From positions 17,135,001 to 17,199,000 of the forward strand of contig JBANSL010000019.1 of NCBI GenBank assembly GCA_037127255.1: 64,000 nt of DNA. Reading direction: 5' to 3'. The notes under the pieces were generated by a model. The model saw only the letters and a program-made list of their open reading frames with translations. It had not been told where the DNA came from and did no database searches. The DNA comes from Persicaria tinctoria. Its lineage: Eukaryota > Streptophyta > Magnoliopsida > Caryophyllales > Polygonaceae. Made by a program: the position numbers and the translations under genes. This document shows, in pieces, positions 11,546-23,012 of the stretch (its first letter is position 1; every line of letters starts with the position of its first letter).

Positions 11546-12670
11546 ATAGACAAAGGAAGAAAATAACCAGTAAACAAGCATATATAGCCAGACACGACAG
11601 AGCAACCCGAGAGTAAGATTAACCCAAAAGGAACCGACAAAGATAAGCCAAAACAGATACAACTGACATCAAACTAAATGTCGGCGGCCCAAATGCTCCT
11701 TCTCCAATGATCGCGGTCCTCTATTGAGTAAGCTAGAACTAATCTCAACAAAAACCATTTGATTGATAAAATTTTCTCATCTCTCACTCAAATGCTCGGA
11801 CACGTATTGTAAAAGAGAGGGGTAAATTAAGAACTAAAACCATAGACCTTTTTCAACCTTAAGTCACTGGTTTAAATCCTCTTTGAAACTATAAATCCCA
11901 AAATGAAAGAGAACTAAGACAAGACAAATATTGCGAAATATACCGCATTCTTATTATCAAAGCAATGTTGTTCTTGAAGATGAGAGCTGAGCACGGAGAG
12001 ATCAATGTCAATATAACAGAAGCGATGTAAGTTCTTGCATCTTCATTGTCATCTTAATCATATCCTGAATAATAACATATTCTTTTAAGTTGACAGTAAA
12101 GTACTACAGCCATGATAGACCACTGTAATACATGAAACATAACTAATTAATCATATCATGAATAACATTTACCCTTTTACTTTTCCTCCAGATCTAGCCT
12201 TCTGCCATAAAAGGCCCATAATCACCTTGCTGGCTGTGAAGAATTGAAGATCCTCTACCATTACCAAACCATGTAGTGTCCCCTGTACTAAAACCTTAAG
12301 CATGAATGAATGATACATTCAAGTATACGTAGCATACTTTCCAGAGTGTAGTGAGAACATTTGGGACAAAACATTTTCACTGCCTTTCTGATTAAAAGTA
12401 GGCATACATTCAAGTATATGAATGAATGATCCCTAGCATGCTTTTTAAAAGTAAATCAGATATATTGGCCACTGCTGCACAGAAAAAGAACATTTTACCA
12501 CAGCATCCCCATCTTTTCAGTTGATGTAAACTTGTAATATATAGCGTGTCACCTAATATATGCATTTCTATATAAAGCAGTTCATACAGCTGTAATCAAA
12601 CATTCAGAAAATGAAGGCTGACAAGTGACAAAGAGTACAAATCACAGCTATTAGATGCAGAGGAAATTCC
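11546..12670. other. AT-rich spacer, nothing recognised
   Basis: No ORF with family similarity and no clear repeat. It lies immediately downstream of the 3' end of transporter copy 2 and may contain its 3' UTR or terminator. Confidence 0.5.
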
Positions 12671-12671
12671 T

Positions 12672-12708
<37 letters not shown>
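12672..12708. repeat. (TA)n(GT)n microsatellite
   Basis: About ten TA units followed by nine GT units, about 170 bp beyond the transporter stop codon. Confidence 0.95.
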
Positions 12709-12879
12709 ACTTAATCCAAGTAATATAAGAAAAGCCTTCATTTACAACGCAAATTTCAATTGCAGGAACAAAGAACACAAAAAAAATAATCAGAAAGGAG
12801 ACATTATCTGCGCATCTGGCACTGATGTTTTAGTACGGAGTATCAGTGAGTGTAACACAACATTTATCCGGACAAGCTT

Positions 12880-15800
12880 TCACTTCAAGATTTTGGATTC
12901 AATTTCTTCCAAACTCAAGCCTTTGGTCTCGGGGACAATTAGTATGACAAATAGAAGCGACAACAAGGCGATAGCTCCAAATACTAGAAAAAGGTTATCC
13001 TCTCCAAGCAATTCCTGTGGAAACAGAATCAGTTAATGCAAATTCTTGTGTTTAAACAGGGTAAGCAATTAGCTACAAATGCAAGCATCCCAACAGGAAA
13101 GTTAAGTTTACTTTTACCTTCAACGGTGAGAAAGCAAAGGTCACGATTGCATTTGAACCGAAGTTAGCCAGAACAGCAAGACTGATACCTCGTCCTCTTG
13201 TGCGAAGGGGAAAGATTTCTGACACCATTAGCCAGCTGATTGGTCCGAATGATATCTGAAATGTCATGAGAAACTGTTTAGAGGATCAACCACATGAATC
13301 TCATGAACTCAATTGATATTTTGATATAACTTTTCAAGAGATAAACAACTGGACTTCATCGGCATATTTATTATTCCATTTATAGTGAATTAATTGAGGA
13401 GGCACATATACGTGACATAATATGAAAATGGACTATGAGAAAAAAGCAAGAGAATGCAAGATGAAGCCAGTAATAACTGTCAAGAGAAAAAAACTTGTCC
13501 AATTGAATCAGCAAACTAGCAAAGAGTTTTTAAGGATGAAATGGATCAGGAATAACCCAATCTAAATAACTTATCAGAAAGCTTCTAGTCATTACTTGAT
13601 AACATCCAACATAAAGGAGGAGAGCGCCGACAGCAACAAAAGGCAATCCCCCGAGAATTTTGCAGTAAGCAGAAAGGATGAATAAAGAAAGAGCCTGCAT
13701 CAAATGCCCACATGAGAATAAGTAGCTAAAATCTTGCATTAAAAAATGTATGAAAAATAAATAAAATTTGAAGAAGAGAGTAAGGTGCATACAAGTCCAC
13801 CAATGCCTCCTATAAGTAGGGGTTTTCTTCCAAGATCATCAACTTTAAGAAGAACTATGCCTGTCATAAGTAACTGCAACAGCCCAAGACCATAAATAAA
13901 TAAATGAGACTCTCTTTTTGGGGTATATTACGTTGAGTACATCACAAATTGTCATAAAGCATAAGAAACAGCTTGCACCTTAAAAACACCAAGAAGCACT
14001 GAAACCCGAGTAGCATCAACAGCAGCAGAAAACCCAGCAGTCTTGTATAATGCAAATTATGCAAGGAAGAAATTGAGTAATTTCCATCAAAGATTGAGAA
14101 TTGAGAAGAATGAAGGGATTTTCATACATTTGCCTTACCTGGAGGATTGAACCAGAATAATACAGAACGCTTGGTTGCCCAGTTTTCTGATGTGGTTGAC
14201 AATAAGGCAGTTAAAAACCAAAACCTAGAGGTGCCTCTACATCCATGCATTTGCGGAAAACTAATGAGAACTTGATAGTGAGTGATAAAGGATGTCAAGA
14301 AAAACCTGCTGGAAGAGAACTAGACCTCCACCAATTATGAAGGCTTTCACACTAGGCCCTTTGAACACCTCCAAGAAGCTCCCATTTGATTCTTGATCCA
14401 TGTACACAGACTTCACCGATACAAGTGCTTCTTCTATTTGCTTTACGGAGACTTTGTCACTAGACGGTCTGCCTCTTAGTTTGCCAAGTGCAACAATAGC
14501 CTTCTCCTTGTGCTCTTGTAGAGACGCCTTTCCTTGAGCTGCCCTCAGAAGTAACCAGCGTGGTGATGGAGGGAGTGACCACATTCCTAGACCCATGAGC
14601 AAGGCAATTCGGGTACTCATACCAAACATGTAACGCCATCCTCCAACAACATTAATCTCAAAGCTTCCGACAAAATAACCAAGCTGGAGGAATAGATACC
14701 TTTCACATTAGTCAAAACATGAGCAACCTAAGGATAGAAATCCAATTGTAAGCTACTTACCAAAATCCCTAGCACAACGAATAGTTCTTTCATGGAAATA
14801 AGTGTTCCACGAATCTGAGATGGGCAAGTTTCGGCAATATAAAGTGGCGCCCCATGCATAGCCTGCACAACTATAAAATTATGACTATTTGAAAGAACAA
14901 AATTATTATTATTTTTTTCAAAAATTACAACAAATCTATTCAACATGATTGGCGAGTTAAGTCAACATAAATAAGATAAGGTAAAGAGCTCACCAACCCA
15001 ATTCCAAGGCCAGAGAGAAGCCTACCAGCTAAGAGAACTTCCAAGTCTGGGGCATATGCAGTTGTTAAACCACCAAGTGCATAAAGTGTGGCAGCTATTA
15101 TCAGCTCTCTTCTCCTTCCTTTCATGAGATTTTAAGAAATATTATTAATCAATTAGCTCAAACTTCAACAGACGCACATGCCCAGTGATCAAATCTACGA
15201 CAGCAAGAGGTTACCAAGAAAATCAGTTATGGGATACACAAGGGCGGATCCAAAAAGAGCTCCGTAAAGGGAACCACTGACCTATATCAACATCAGTTAC
15301 TTGAAAAATGTAAAAGGTACAGCCATCAGCAACTTCATCTGAATTTAGGACAACAATCACAGAACTTACCACAAGACCGAGTTGAATAGCTGAAAGACTG
15401 AACCATGTCGTTCCACTAAGGTCAGGGGACTGCAATTATCACATTGAAAAATCAGAATCTTATCTGGTTTATTGTTTCAGTCTAATAGACTCTTTAACAT
15501 GAAACAAGAGATATGAAACAACGGTACCTGTATCGAGATAGTAGCACCAGAAGTGGCACCAATGTCATATCCAAACAACAAACCCCCCAATGCTGGGAAG
15601 ACGAACCTGTTAATCCACAGTTAGGAATTACGACTAAATGGAAGGAACAAAGAATCCCTTAAAAATCAAATGAACGAAGGTGTCAGCGTCACCCACACGC
15701 TAACTAATGAGTTTCTGCGCTTTATATCATGAGCAACCCCGTAGATGATCATCAAGGAATCTTATACGGGAAGATTGTCCAATCAACAAAGGGAAAGTAA

Positions 15801-16298
15801 ATCAATCAATCAAATATTCAAATCCAGGCACATACAATGTGATGGATAAAGGAGTTCGTACGGAAAAATCACAGAAGACCAAGTAAAAGCTTCTTCAATT
15901 CCCTCGCCAGAAACAAGAGGTCCGAAGTCATCCTCTCTCCCAACACCACCAACCTGGTAAGAAGCAAAGAAATGAGGGATTAAATTAGGTTTTAACTTTA
16001 ACGACTATACAGAAACCCAAGGAGCGGAAACTAACAAGGAAATGCAACGGAAAGAGGTTTCCGAGTGATCTGCCATGGCGATCGTACTGCGCTTGCTCAT
16101 GGAAGGAGGAGGAGGAGGAGTTGAGTTCGGAAAGCTGAATCTGAGGGAAGCTCTGTCAGTTGAAGGAGAATTAGGATGGAAATTGGACCGAGGAGGGAGG
16201 AATGAGGGGGTTTTGGAACGAAGAAGAAGGCGGCGTGGAAGTTGTGTGAGGTTGAACAGAGGAAGGGGAACGTGCCAAGCTGTGGAAGTGGAAGCCAT
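12880..16298 (-). CDS. XYLL3: XYLL3-like plastid sugar/H+ symporter, copy 2 (complete)
   Basis: Complete multi-exon gene of the D-xylose-proton symporter-like family (major facilitator, about 12 membrane spans), predicted to move a sugar with H+ across the plastid envelope. ATG at 16,296-16,298, stop TGA at 12,880-12,882. Exon 1 encodes a Ser/Pro-rich transit-like leader. Later exons encode FGYDIGATSG, GRRREL, APLYIAETCPSQIRGTLIS, SPRWLLLRA, KVDDLGRKPLL, GCYQISFGPISWLMVSEIFP (split by an intron), RTRGRG and the C-terminal PETKGLSLEEIESKIL. Introns have GT-AG borders where checked and no stop interrupts the exons. A second in-frame ATG eight codons upstream (16,322) lies outside the region shared with copy 1, so the shared ATG is preferred. 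Compared with copy 1 it lacks six residues in exon 2 and has Ala-Pro to Thr-Arg after MFGMS, and Ile to Lys before TGQPSVLYY in TM7. Function of this copy may therefore differ. Confidence 0.9.
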
Positions 16299-16304
16299 GG
16301 CGGG
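14100..16304 (-). repeat. Segmental duplication partner of 1-2236
   Basis: Exons and introns of transporter copies 1 and 2 align almost continuously. The copy 1 alignment continues past the left window edge. Similarity stops about 6 bp upstream of the start codon (after gccatggcggg). Confidence 0.9.
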
Positions 16305-16329
16305 AAGCTGTGGAAGTAGCATTAACCCT

Positions 16330-17385
16330 TTTCGGGTAAGAAATCTATTTTTTTTATAAAAAAATTCCTTTTCGGATAAAACGAAGGCTGGGATGAGACC
16401 TAAATCGTGGTGATCGGTGCAACGTCTTCATCAGAACAACTGCATACAGTACACTTCTGGAATGTCAGGTAATGCCCGGCACACAGAATGACAAAGGAGG
16501 ACTATAGCATGCACGTACGGAATAATCATCTCAACCTCTCACTTTCAAATCCCATTGGCAGCTTTAACAATTGTTAAATGGTCGCATTCGATTTCGATGT
16601 GAGAAAGATCAACCTCACTCGTTTGAATTAGCCATTAGGGAGTCACTAAGGAGTAAGGACAATGAATGACATCCGCCATAAGTGAAGTAACATCTCATTT
16701 GAATTGCAAAAGACTAATCAAATGTTAATTTTGTTCACTTCAAACACGGTTTTTTTCCATAGCATCAGCAACATTAATACGGTGGGTGGGTATCTTATAA
16801 TTTTGTGGATGGGATTTTGATCGGGTTTATGAAAGAAGATACTCTCTTTCTACTTTCTAGGTTCTCGCCCTGAAATATTTTTATTGTTTTTTTTTTGCCC
16901 GTTTAAAGCATAAACAGCACACCTCTATAACCTTTAGAGTATCCGCATTCGTTAAATCCATCCGAGTTCTTTAACTCCACTTTTTATATTTCTCTCTCCT
17001 TAAAAAACTCAATACAATTTTTCACTCACATCCCTAATATCAAATCATTCCTAAACCCCTTCTCCCTCTTCTTCAATTTTTTATTAATTGATTCCTTATT
17101 TTTTGGGTTAAGATACCCCCATTTTATTGGTATTTCAATGTGAGCCACATTTGAAGTTGATTTACGTTTTTCGTTTGTATTTGATTTTTTTTCCAGTTAA
17201 ATTCTTATAATTTTTATTTATGAATTCATAAATAAAATAAAGAATTTTTATTTTAATAATATGTTTATTTTATAATAATTAATTATTTATATTATTAAGG
17301 AAAAATGAACGATAATAATACGAACTATCAACGGTGAACAAAAAAATAATACGAACTTTGAAAACTACCAATTCATACACAAACT
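16330..17385. other. AT-rich intergenic DNA
   Basis: Upstream flank of transporter copy 2. Probably contains its promoter, but no TATA box or element could be assigned with confidence. No coding similarity. Confidence 0.5.
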
Positions 17386-17560
17386 ATTACACATTGGACG
17401 TTGTAAACAAGTTTGCTTAGAATTCATATTTAACAACATCAAATTGGATGTTGTAAGTTATGTTTCAATTTTACAATGTTTAGTCCGATGTTGGCCATTT
17501 TACTACCAACCCAACGTAGAATCCGATGTTGCTCTCCTTCAATGTATAACATCGAAAGAG
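17386..17560. repeat. Cluster of (A)CGTTGT/ACATC-type motifs, possible DNA-transposon subterminal repeats
   Basis: Repeated variants such as ttggacgttgtaa, ttggatgttgtaa, gtccgatgttgg and tccgatgttgc on either strand. A similar but larger cluster lies at 37,660-38,135. CACTA transposons have such arrays, but no terminal CACTA repeat or 3-bp duplication was identified here. Confidence 0.4.
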
Positions 17561-17619
17561 ACGTTATCCCACCACCATTTTGCCACCAGCCACATACAGA
17601 GCCCATGTGGTGACACTCT

Positions 17620-17678
17620 TACGTGGGGAGAGAGAGAGAGAGAGGTTGACATGGGGAGGGAGGGAGGGAGAGAGAGGT
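17620..17678. repeat. (GA)n / (GGGA)n low-complexity tract
   Basis: Runs of ga and ggga units separated by gttgacat. Confidence 0.85.
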
Positions 17679-18207
17679 CGACATGGTGAATGAAGGCAGC
17701 GAGTCCGGCCACGATGGTGCTCAAAAGCGGCGACAAGGGGGGCGTAGGAAGGGGGATGGTGTGATTGATGCTCTGGCGAGATGCGAAGGCCCTCGGGCAA
17801 GGGGTGGCGCTAGTCGTAAGCGTTGGACAAAAAGTTTTACCTATATCATCGACTCCATCGGTTAGTAATTGATGCAAATCTCACGCAAGAAGGATAACCC
17901 GATAGATCGAATAGTAGTCGAATTCGATCCAGCGGATGCCCAAATCTCACGAACACTGTTGGAATCACGAGGATCAACCCTTGTCGAATCTCATGACAAG
18001 AACGGATTCTCAATTTTGCTTCTCACGGTCCTTAGGGTTTGCTTCTCATGAACAAGATGAAAGCTTCTCTTTCTCTATAAGGTTTGAGTTCACATTTTTC
18101 TCTGTAAATCAGAATATGCCTTCCCGACTTTCATTATACTCCGTATTGTTTAAATATGAAATACAAAATAGGGATAAATCCTAATTAAAATAAAATATTA
18201 AAATCCT

Positions 18208-18268
18208 ACTCTATATCTATATCTATATCTATATCTATATCTATATCTATCTATATCTATCTATATAT
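18208..18268. repeat. (TATATC)n microsatellite
   Basis: Perfect hexamer repeats decaying to tatc units. The right side merges with the putative 5' end of the Helitron. Confidence 0.9.
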
Positions 18269-19417
18269 TACTTAAAATCAAAGCCTTTTGGCCACGTGTC
18301 GCATCCTCGCGAGCCGATATTTTTGGCAACATCTATTTTATATATTTATATTTATTTATTTAACTTCCTATTATGAGAAAGCTACATTTTTGGCAACATC
18401 TATTTTATATATTTATATAATTTTATTTTTCATTTACAAATCACATTTTTTTATCTTTTATTTTTTTTCCTTTTTCCAAACCAAAACCCTTATTCACAAG
18501 AAAAGGAATTTTAGTCGCCTCTTTCCTGCAGACGCCTCCTTCTCCAAAGAGCTTAGAATTTCAATCGCCTCTTTCCTGCAGACGCCTTCTTTTTGCTTAT
18601 TTCGCTCGCCATCTTTGTCCAATCGCACAACGAATCTTTTTTTTTTCGCTTTCATATTGGGGATTCGCCATCTTTGCTGCTCAAACCGGGGATTCATCGA
18701 CTTTCAGACCGGGGATTCGCAATTGCTGCCGAGGTATATATTGTCATTCTCGATTCTTCTTTTTTAGATTTTGCTTTCTTTTTTTTCTCTATGTGATGGA
18801 AATCGATTGGAATTAGTTAGATTTAGCACTTGATTGGAACTTTGATGATTTTGCTGGTTAATCAGTCGATTCGCAGTTGCTCAAGTTCTCGATTCATCTT
18901 TGTTGGACGTGATGACTCTCACCATCATGCGTGCTCTGCCTCGTGAGGTGAATTTAATATCTCTGTGGAGGGCCTTCTACCTTATAGCCATTGTATTACC
19001 TTCAATGTAAGTGTATGTTGTTGCGATTCGAAGAGATTATTGGGAACTGAATTTAGTGTGCGATTTATTTTTGGGGGGTTTTAGGTACAATGCGAAGTGC
19101 AGGCACTGGCGCCGAACCAAGCTTTGATTCTAAGCTGTTCCTCCAGAATCTAGCGTGCATCGCTTTCTATTTTGTTTGAATTTAGTTGTTTGTTTGTGAG
19201 AGACAGCTACATGAGTTGTATGTTGATTAACGATTTCTCTTTGGTGCTCTGCTCTACCCTCCCGGATTGTGTTTAGTTGGTTTTACATAATAATATTAAT
19301 AATACTATCATGAATAACAAGTACACTACAAGTGTTTTCTATCTACTATTATCGGGTTATACAGGTATAAATATGATTTTTTTTCTAAAAAGCGCCATGG
19401 CGCGGGCATGGGACTAG
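18260..19417 (+). mobile_element. Putative non-autonomous Helitron
   Basis: The 5' part reads tctatatatta ... aaagccttttggccacgtgt, a typical plant Helitron 5' terminus. The 3' end has a short hairpin (gcgccatggcgc, 19,392-19,403) 10 bases before a terminal CTAG at 19,414-19,417, followed by host T. No Rep/helicase coding. It contains a ~50-bp direct repeat (cgcctctttcctgcagacgc at about 18,515 and 18,565). The exact 5' base is uncertain because it lies in the microsatellite. Confidence 0.6.
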
Positions 19418-19439
19418 TTATTATCTAATGCTAAAATCC

Positions 19440-20668
19440 TAATTTCCCCTTTGTTTTCCCTTCGTTTTCCACGGGGTTACCCTCTTGGTGGCCCGTCGAA
19501 GACCGGCTTCAAAAACCTTCCATCTTCCACCCTCCTTTCTCATATCATTCGGCTTCGGCTCGGACTCGATCTCTCGAGTGGTCTTCATCACCACCGATTG
19601 GTTCCTAACCTCCATGCCTTACTCGGGCCCGACTATCTAACAATGGCCCTTGGCCTCTCCATATCGGCGTTGGCGTCTCAGCCTGCTTTTGCCACTTATT
19701 CGGGTTCGTCTCAACCCATCGTTCTCCTCTTCGCCTCCTACCTCGTCCTTCTGGTCGTCGTTGATCATCTCATGGGTGTTGGGTTAGGTTGCCATAGTTG
19801 GCATCTCCCCTCCTATCACCCAGTTTTCGGGTCGATTTTGATCCCAAAATCTCAAATTGATTTGGGGCTTTTTGCCTTAGTCTATTTCCTCGGTGGGTTT
19901 GTCCATTTTTGGCGCCCTGCTCGGAGTTCTAGGTGTTTTCCGGTGGCTCTCAGGGGTTGTCGGGCTGCTTTCTTTCCTTCTTTCCTTGCTAGAGCCACCA
20001 GTGTTGCCTTTCTCGAGGGTTCCTCGGGTCTCTCCTCTGGGGTTGGAGTTTTTGCGTGTTGTTGTGGTGGTCTGCGTCTCCGACGGCGCACTACCTCAGC
20101 TTGGAATATCACTGTCAAACATTGGCCTTCGCCTTTAAAAAAGTAGGCCACATATATTTTTAAAAAAAAATTATATACCAAGATTGTAATATATAAATTC
20201 TTATCTATTATAGTTTTTAGAACTATATAACATTTGATTGAAATCCCGTCAGGGTATTAAATCCTGCTCGTTTGGGCGTGCAATAAATCCCATTAGGGTT
20301 TCTGGGTGCATTTTACTCAGGCGTTGTACGGCTCTACGTTCGCGGTGCTTGGTGATCTTCTCCTGGATTTGGTCTTGGCTGTCGGAGTCGGAATAGGTTG
20401 GGGTCGTGGTAGTGTGCATAGTGGCGTCTTCTCCTGATGTATCACCGACCTACGGTTCTGCTTCAATGTGGGGCTTGGCTTCGTCTGTCGTCTTCAACCA
20501 CATTCGACATGGATTAGGTCTTCTGGGTTCGTTGTTTTGTAGAGTCGTTTGCTTGTGTCTGCACCGATTTGTTTTATTGTATTTTAGGATTTTAGATGGT
20601 TCTGGCGGCTCGACTGTCCTTCAAGTTTCAGATTTGTCTGAACTCGAATTCTTACCTTATCAAAAAAA
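19440..20668 (+). other. GC-rich retroposon-like segment of unknown class
   Basis: A block markedly richer in G+C than its surroundings. It contains a 231-codon open frame (19,451-20,146) that lacks an ATG at its start and has no recognised domain. The second half ends in ccttatcaaaaaaaat (20,655-20,670), compatible with a short poly-A tail, so it may be a truncated LINE-like copy or a processed transcript. It could also be ordinary unique DNA. Confidence 0.35.
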
Positions 20669-20845
20669 ATCTAGGCATTAATCCATGATGCTAAACATAA
20701 AATAAAATAAGAAATAAAATGAAATAATATAATGTTAGGCCCATTTTATTCAAAATAAAACAACTTAACATTCCGATATTCGATGAACTGCAATGTTATG
20801 AATTAGTATAATATAGATAATAAGTGTAATTACTAGAAAGTTGGG

Positions 20846-22163
20846 TATTGAGTTATAAATACCCCAATAACAGGATGAGTCCAACTCATAAGAGAACGAG
20901 TGAAATCGAAGTCGTCCCAATTGAAGGAGATGACATCCAAAGCATTCCGGATTCACCAAGAAGCTCGAATAAAGAGTTCAAGGTGATGGTGCTTCGTTTT
21001 CTCACAAGGAAGAAGGAGGAACGAACCATCCTCATCAAGATCAAGTTTGAGATATATCCGATTTCAATCGAAGTACTGAATTGGGAGTTTTATACTTGTG
21101 GGAGTGTGGAAAGCGTGAAGAAATTAAGGCCCGGAGATGATTTTCATTCATAAGTTTGCTTCCAAGACCAAGATTCGGCCATTAGAGCTCTCGATTGGTA
21201 TAATGATTAATGCATATATGGTAGATGTTGTGAATTTGAGTTGTTTCAGGCATCCCAAGTTAGAGATCGATTGAGCCAAGTTGAAGTTCTGACCCAAGAA
21301 ATTTCTAAAATTTTCAAAATCCAAGAAATCAGTGATAGATCGAGTGAATTCAAAGTGGAAATTGGTGAGTTGGAAGCCGAATTTATCGATAAGGATGAAG
21401 CAGAGTTGGGACAAGTCAAAGAAATCGGAACGCCGATCAAGATATTGACGAGACTGGGCGATGGGTCTCATTCTTGGAGCACCATTACGATGGAAGATAT
21501 CGATTCTTCAAATACAGTTCCGAACAAATACTTTAAAGTCCCAAATCCGATAGAGCAATTTGAGATTTCATGCCTACAAATCAACAAGTCCGTTGAAGAA
21601 CCTCGTACCCAACATAACCGCTTCCAACTAAATTCCAAGCCCTCTAAGTTTACCATCAATGGCGGTGCAACACAAGGAGTTGTTTGAGTTAGTTAATATG
21701 TTGAGTGAAGTGATGGAAATTAGAGTGACTAATTCTAACGAGGTTAGTTGGACTGATTTTAGATTGAAATCAATTGATTGTGTCCATAAGACATACAAGA
21801 TGTTTATGAAAATGTCCAAAAGAAAAATCTGGTTAGTAACAAGGGTAATGGTTGAGGATTTTTGCTCATATCATCATAGACTTGGGCCGAAAGCTTCTAA
21901 TCTTCACAGGCTGATCACATGGCCTTTTGATAGAGGAAAAGCTAGTATCGATCTAGATGTTCTCATTGAAAGATGTTCGTTTGACTGTCGATCCGGGTAG
22001 AGTATGTCTAATGGATACATGTCAGACGATGGACAAAACGATTCTTGTCTTTGATCCAGAAGGATTGGTGATCGAGGTGCAACAAGTCGAGTCCTACAAG
22101 AATGACATATTATGGTTGTGCAAAATGATACACCGAGGGTTGTCTTCATCTCCACTGTTGTAG
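20846..22163 (+). pseudogene. Unrecognised gene remnant with TATA-like box
   Basis: A ttataaataccccaa box (about 20,853-20,867) precedes ATG at 20,874. The first frame reads 20,874-21,153 (SPTHKRTSEIEVVPIEGDD...). After a stop the same frame reopens at 21,241-21,687 (acidic, QVRDRLSQVEVLTQEISKI). Two further frames follow (21,659-22,000 and 21,957-22,163, including TILVFDPEGLVIEVQQVES). The amino-acid composition looks like genuine protein but the frame changes twice. Whether introns or decay separate the pieces is not clear. I do not recognise the family. Confidence 0.4.
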
Positions 22164-22406
22164 AGATGTGGGCATAATTTTTTTTATAATTGTTGCAAAC
22201 TAAATAAAATACTATAAGTGTTGAGGCACTTGAGAGCAAACTTTGGAGAAGTAACTCAACCTACATGAGGAAGTAACTCATGTTAAACTTGGATTTTGCA
22301 ATATTACTACCATGCTTTTGCTGGATTTTGTTGTGATGGTTGAATTGCCGATGTCATAAAGATTTCCACTGTCATGTATAGTGGAAGTGATATTGTCATC
22401 CGTTTT

Positions 22407-22418
22407 AGGATGGGGTAT
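22407..22418. repeat. LINE target-site duplication, 3' side
   Basis: aggatggggtat, matching aggaaggggtat at 36,906-36,917 (11 of 12). It borders the LINE poly-A (plus-strand poly-T). Confidence 0.7.
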
Positions 22419-22542
22419 TTTTTTTTTTTTTTGATACAAGGCGAGGATTTGGGGATGGTCAACCGCGGTTGACCCATCGCCCAAGAGCGTCCAAACGAAC
22501 GATGTCAGCAATCTCGGCTGGAATGCGCTCCGCGATGAAAGA

Positions 22543-23007
22543 CTAAGAGAGGCCGATATGTGCAAGTCTATCTACGGCCCGGTTCCCCTCGCGGAAGGTG
22601 TGCGAAAAAGAGACCCTCTCGAAAGCGCGACAGAAGTTGAGGGCATCTGATACCATCATCTCAATCTCCCAAGGACACCGCCAGATCCCCTTCATGACGT
22701 TGATCAACGTCAAGCAGTCGCCCTCCACCTCAAGCCGAGAAAATCCCCTCTTCGTAGCTTCTTGGAGTCCAAACAATAGACCGAGGCACTCTGCTTGCAC
22801 CGCGGACAACCTACCGTGGTCCCGGGCACCACAAGAGAGAACTGACCCTTCGCTATCACGAATAACAAATCCAGAGGCAGCAATGCCCGAACTAATCATA
22901 GCACCGTCAAAATTGAGTTTGACAAAATCGCCGGCGGGCTTTTTTCATTTTACAGTTTTCGGTTTTTTTGTTCTGTTTTGGTGGGTATTGACTCTTGTGG
23001 GGGGTGT
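22543..23007 (-). pseudogene. LINE ORF2, C-terminal RNase H part
   Basis: RNase H domain of plant LINEs (RVT_3 type): KLNFDGAMISSGIAASGFVI, a central AVQAECLGLLFGLQEA with the catalytic Glu, VEGDCLTLINVM with Asp, and HTFREGNRAVDRLAHIGL at the end. It continues the frame that is cut by the gypsy insertion at 32,991. An in-frame TGA lies about 15 codons before the domain. Confidence 0.9.
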
Positions 23008-23012
23008 GTCAT

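Noticed and set aside
17444..17865. Short frames around 17.5-17.9 kb as a gene
   Set aside because: They run through GA microsatellite and motif clusters, with no domain and no consistent splice pattern.
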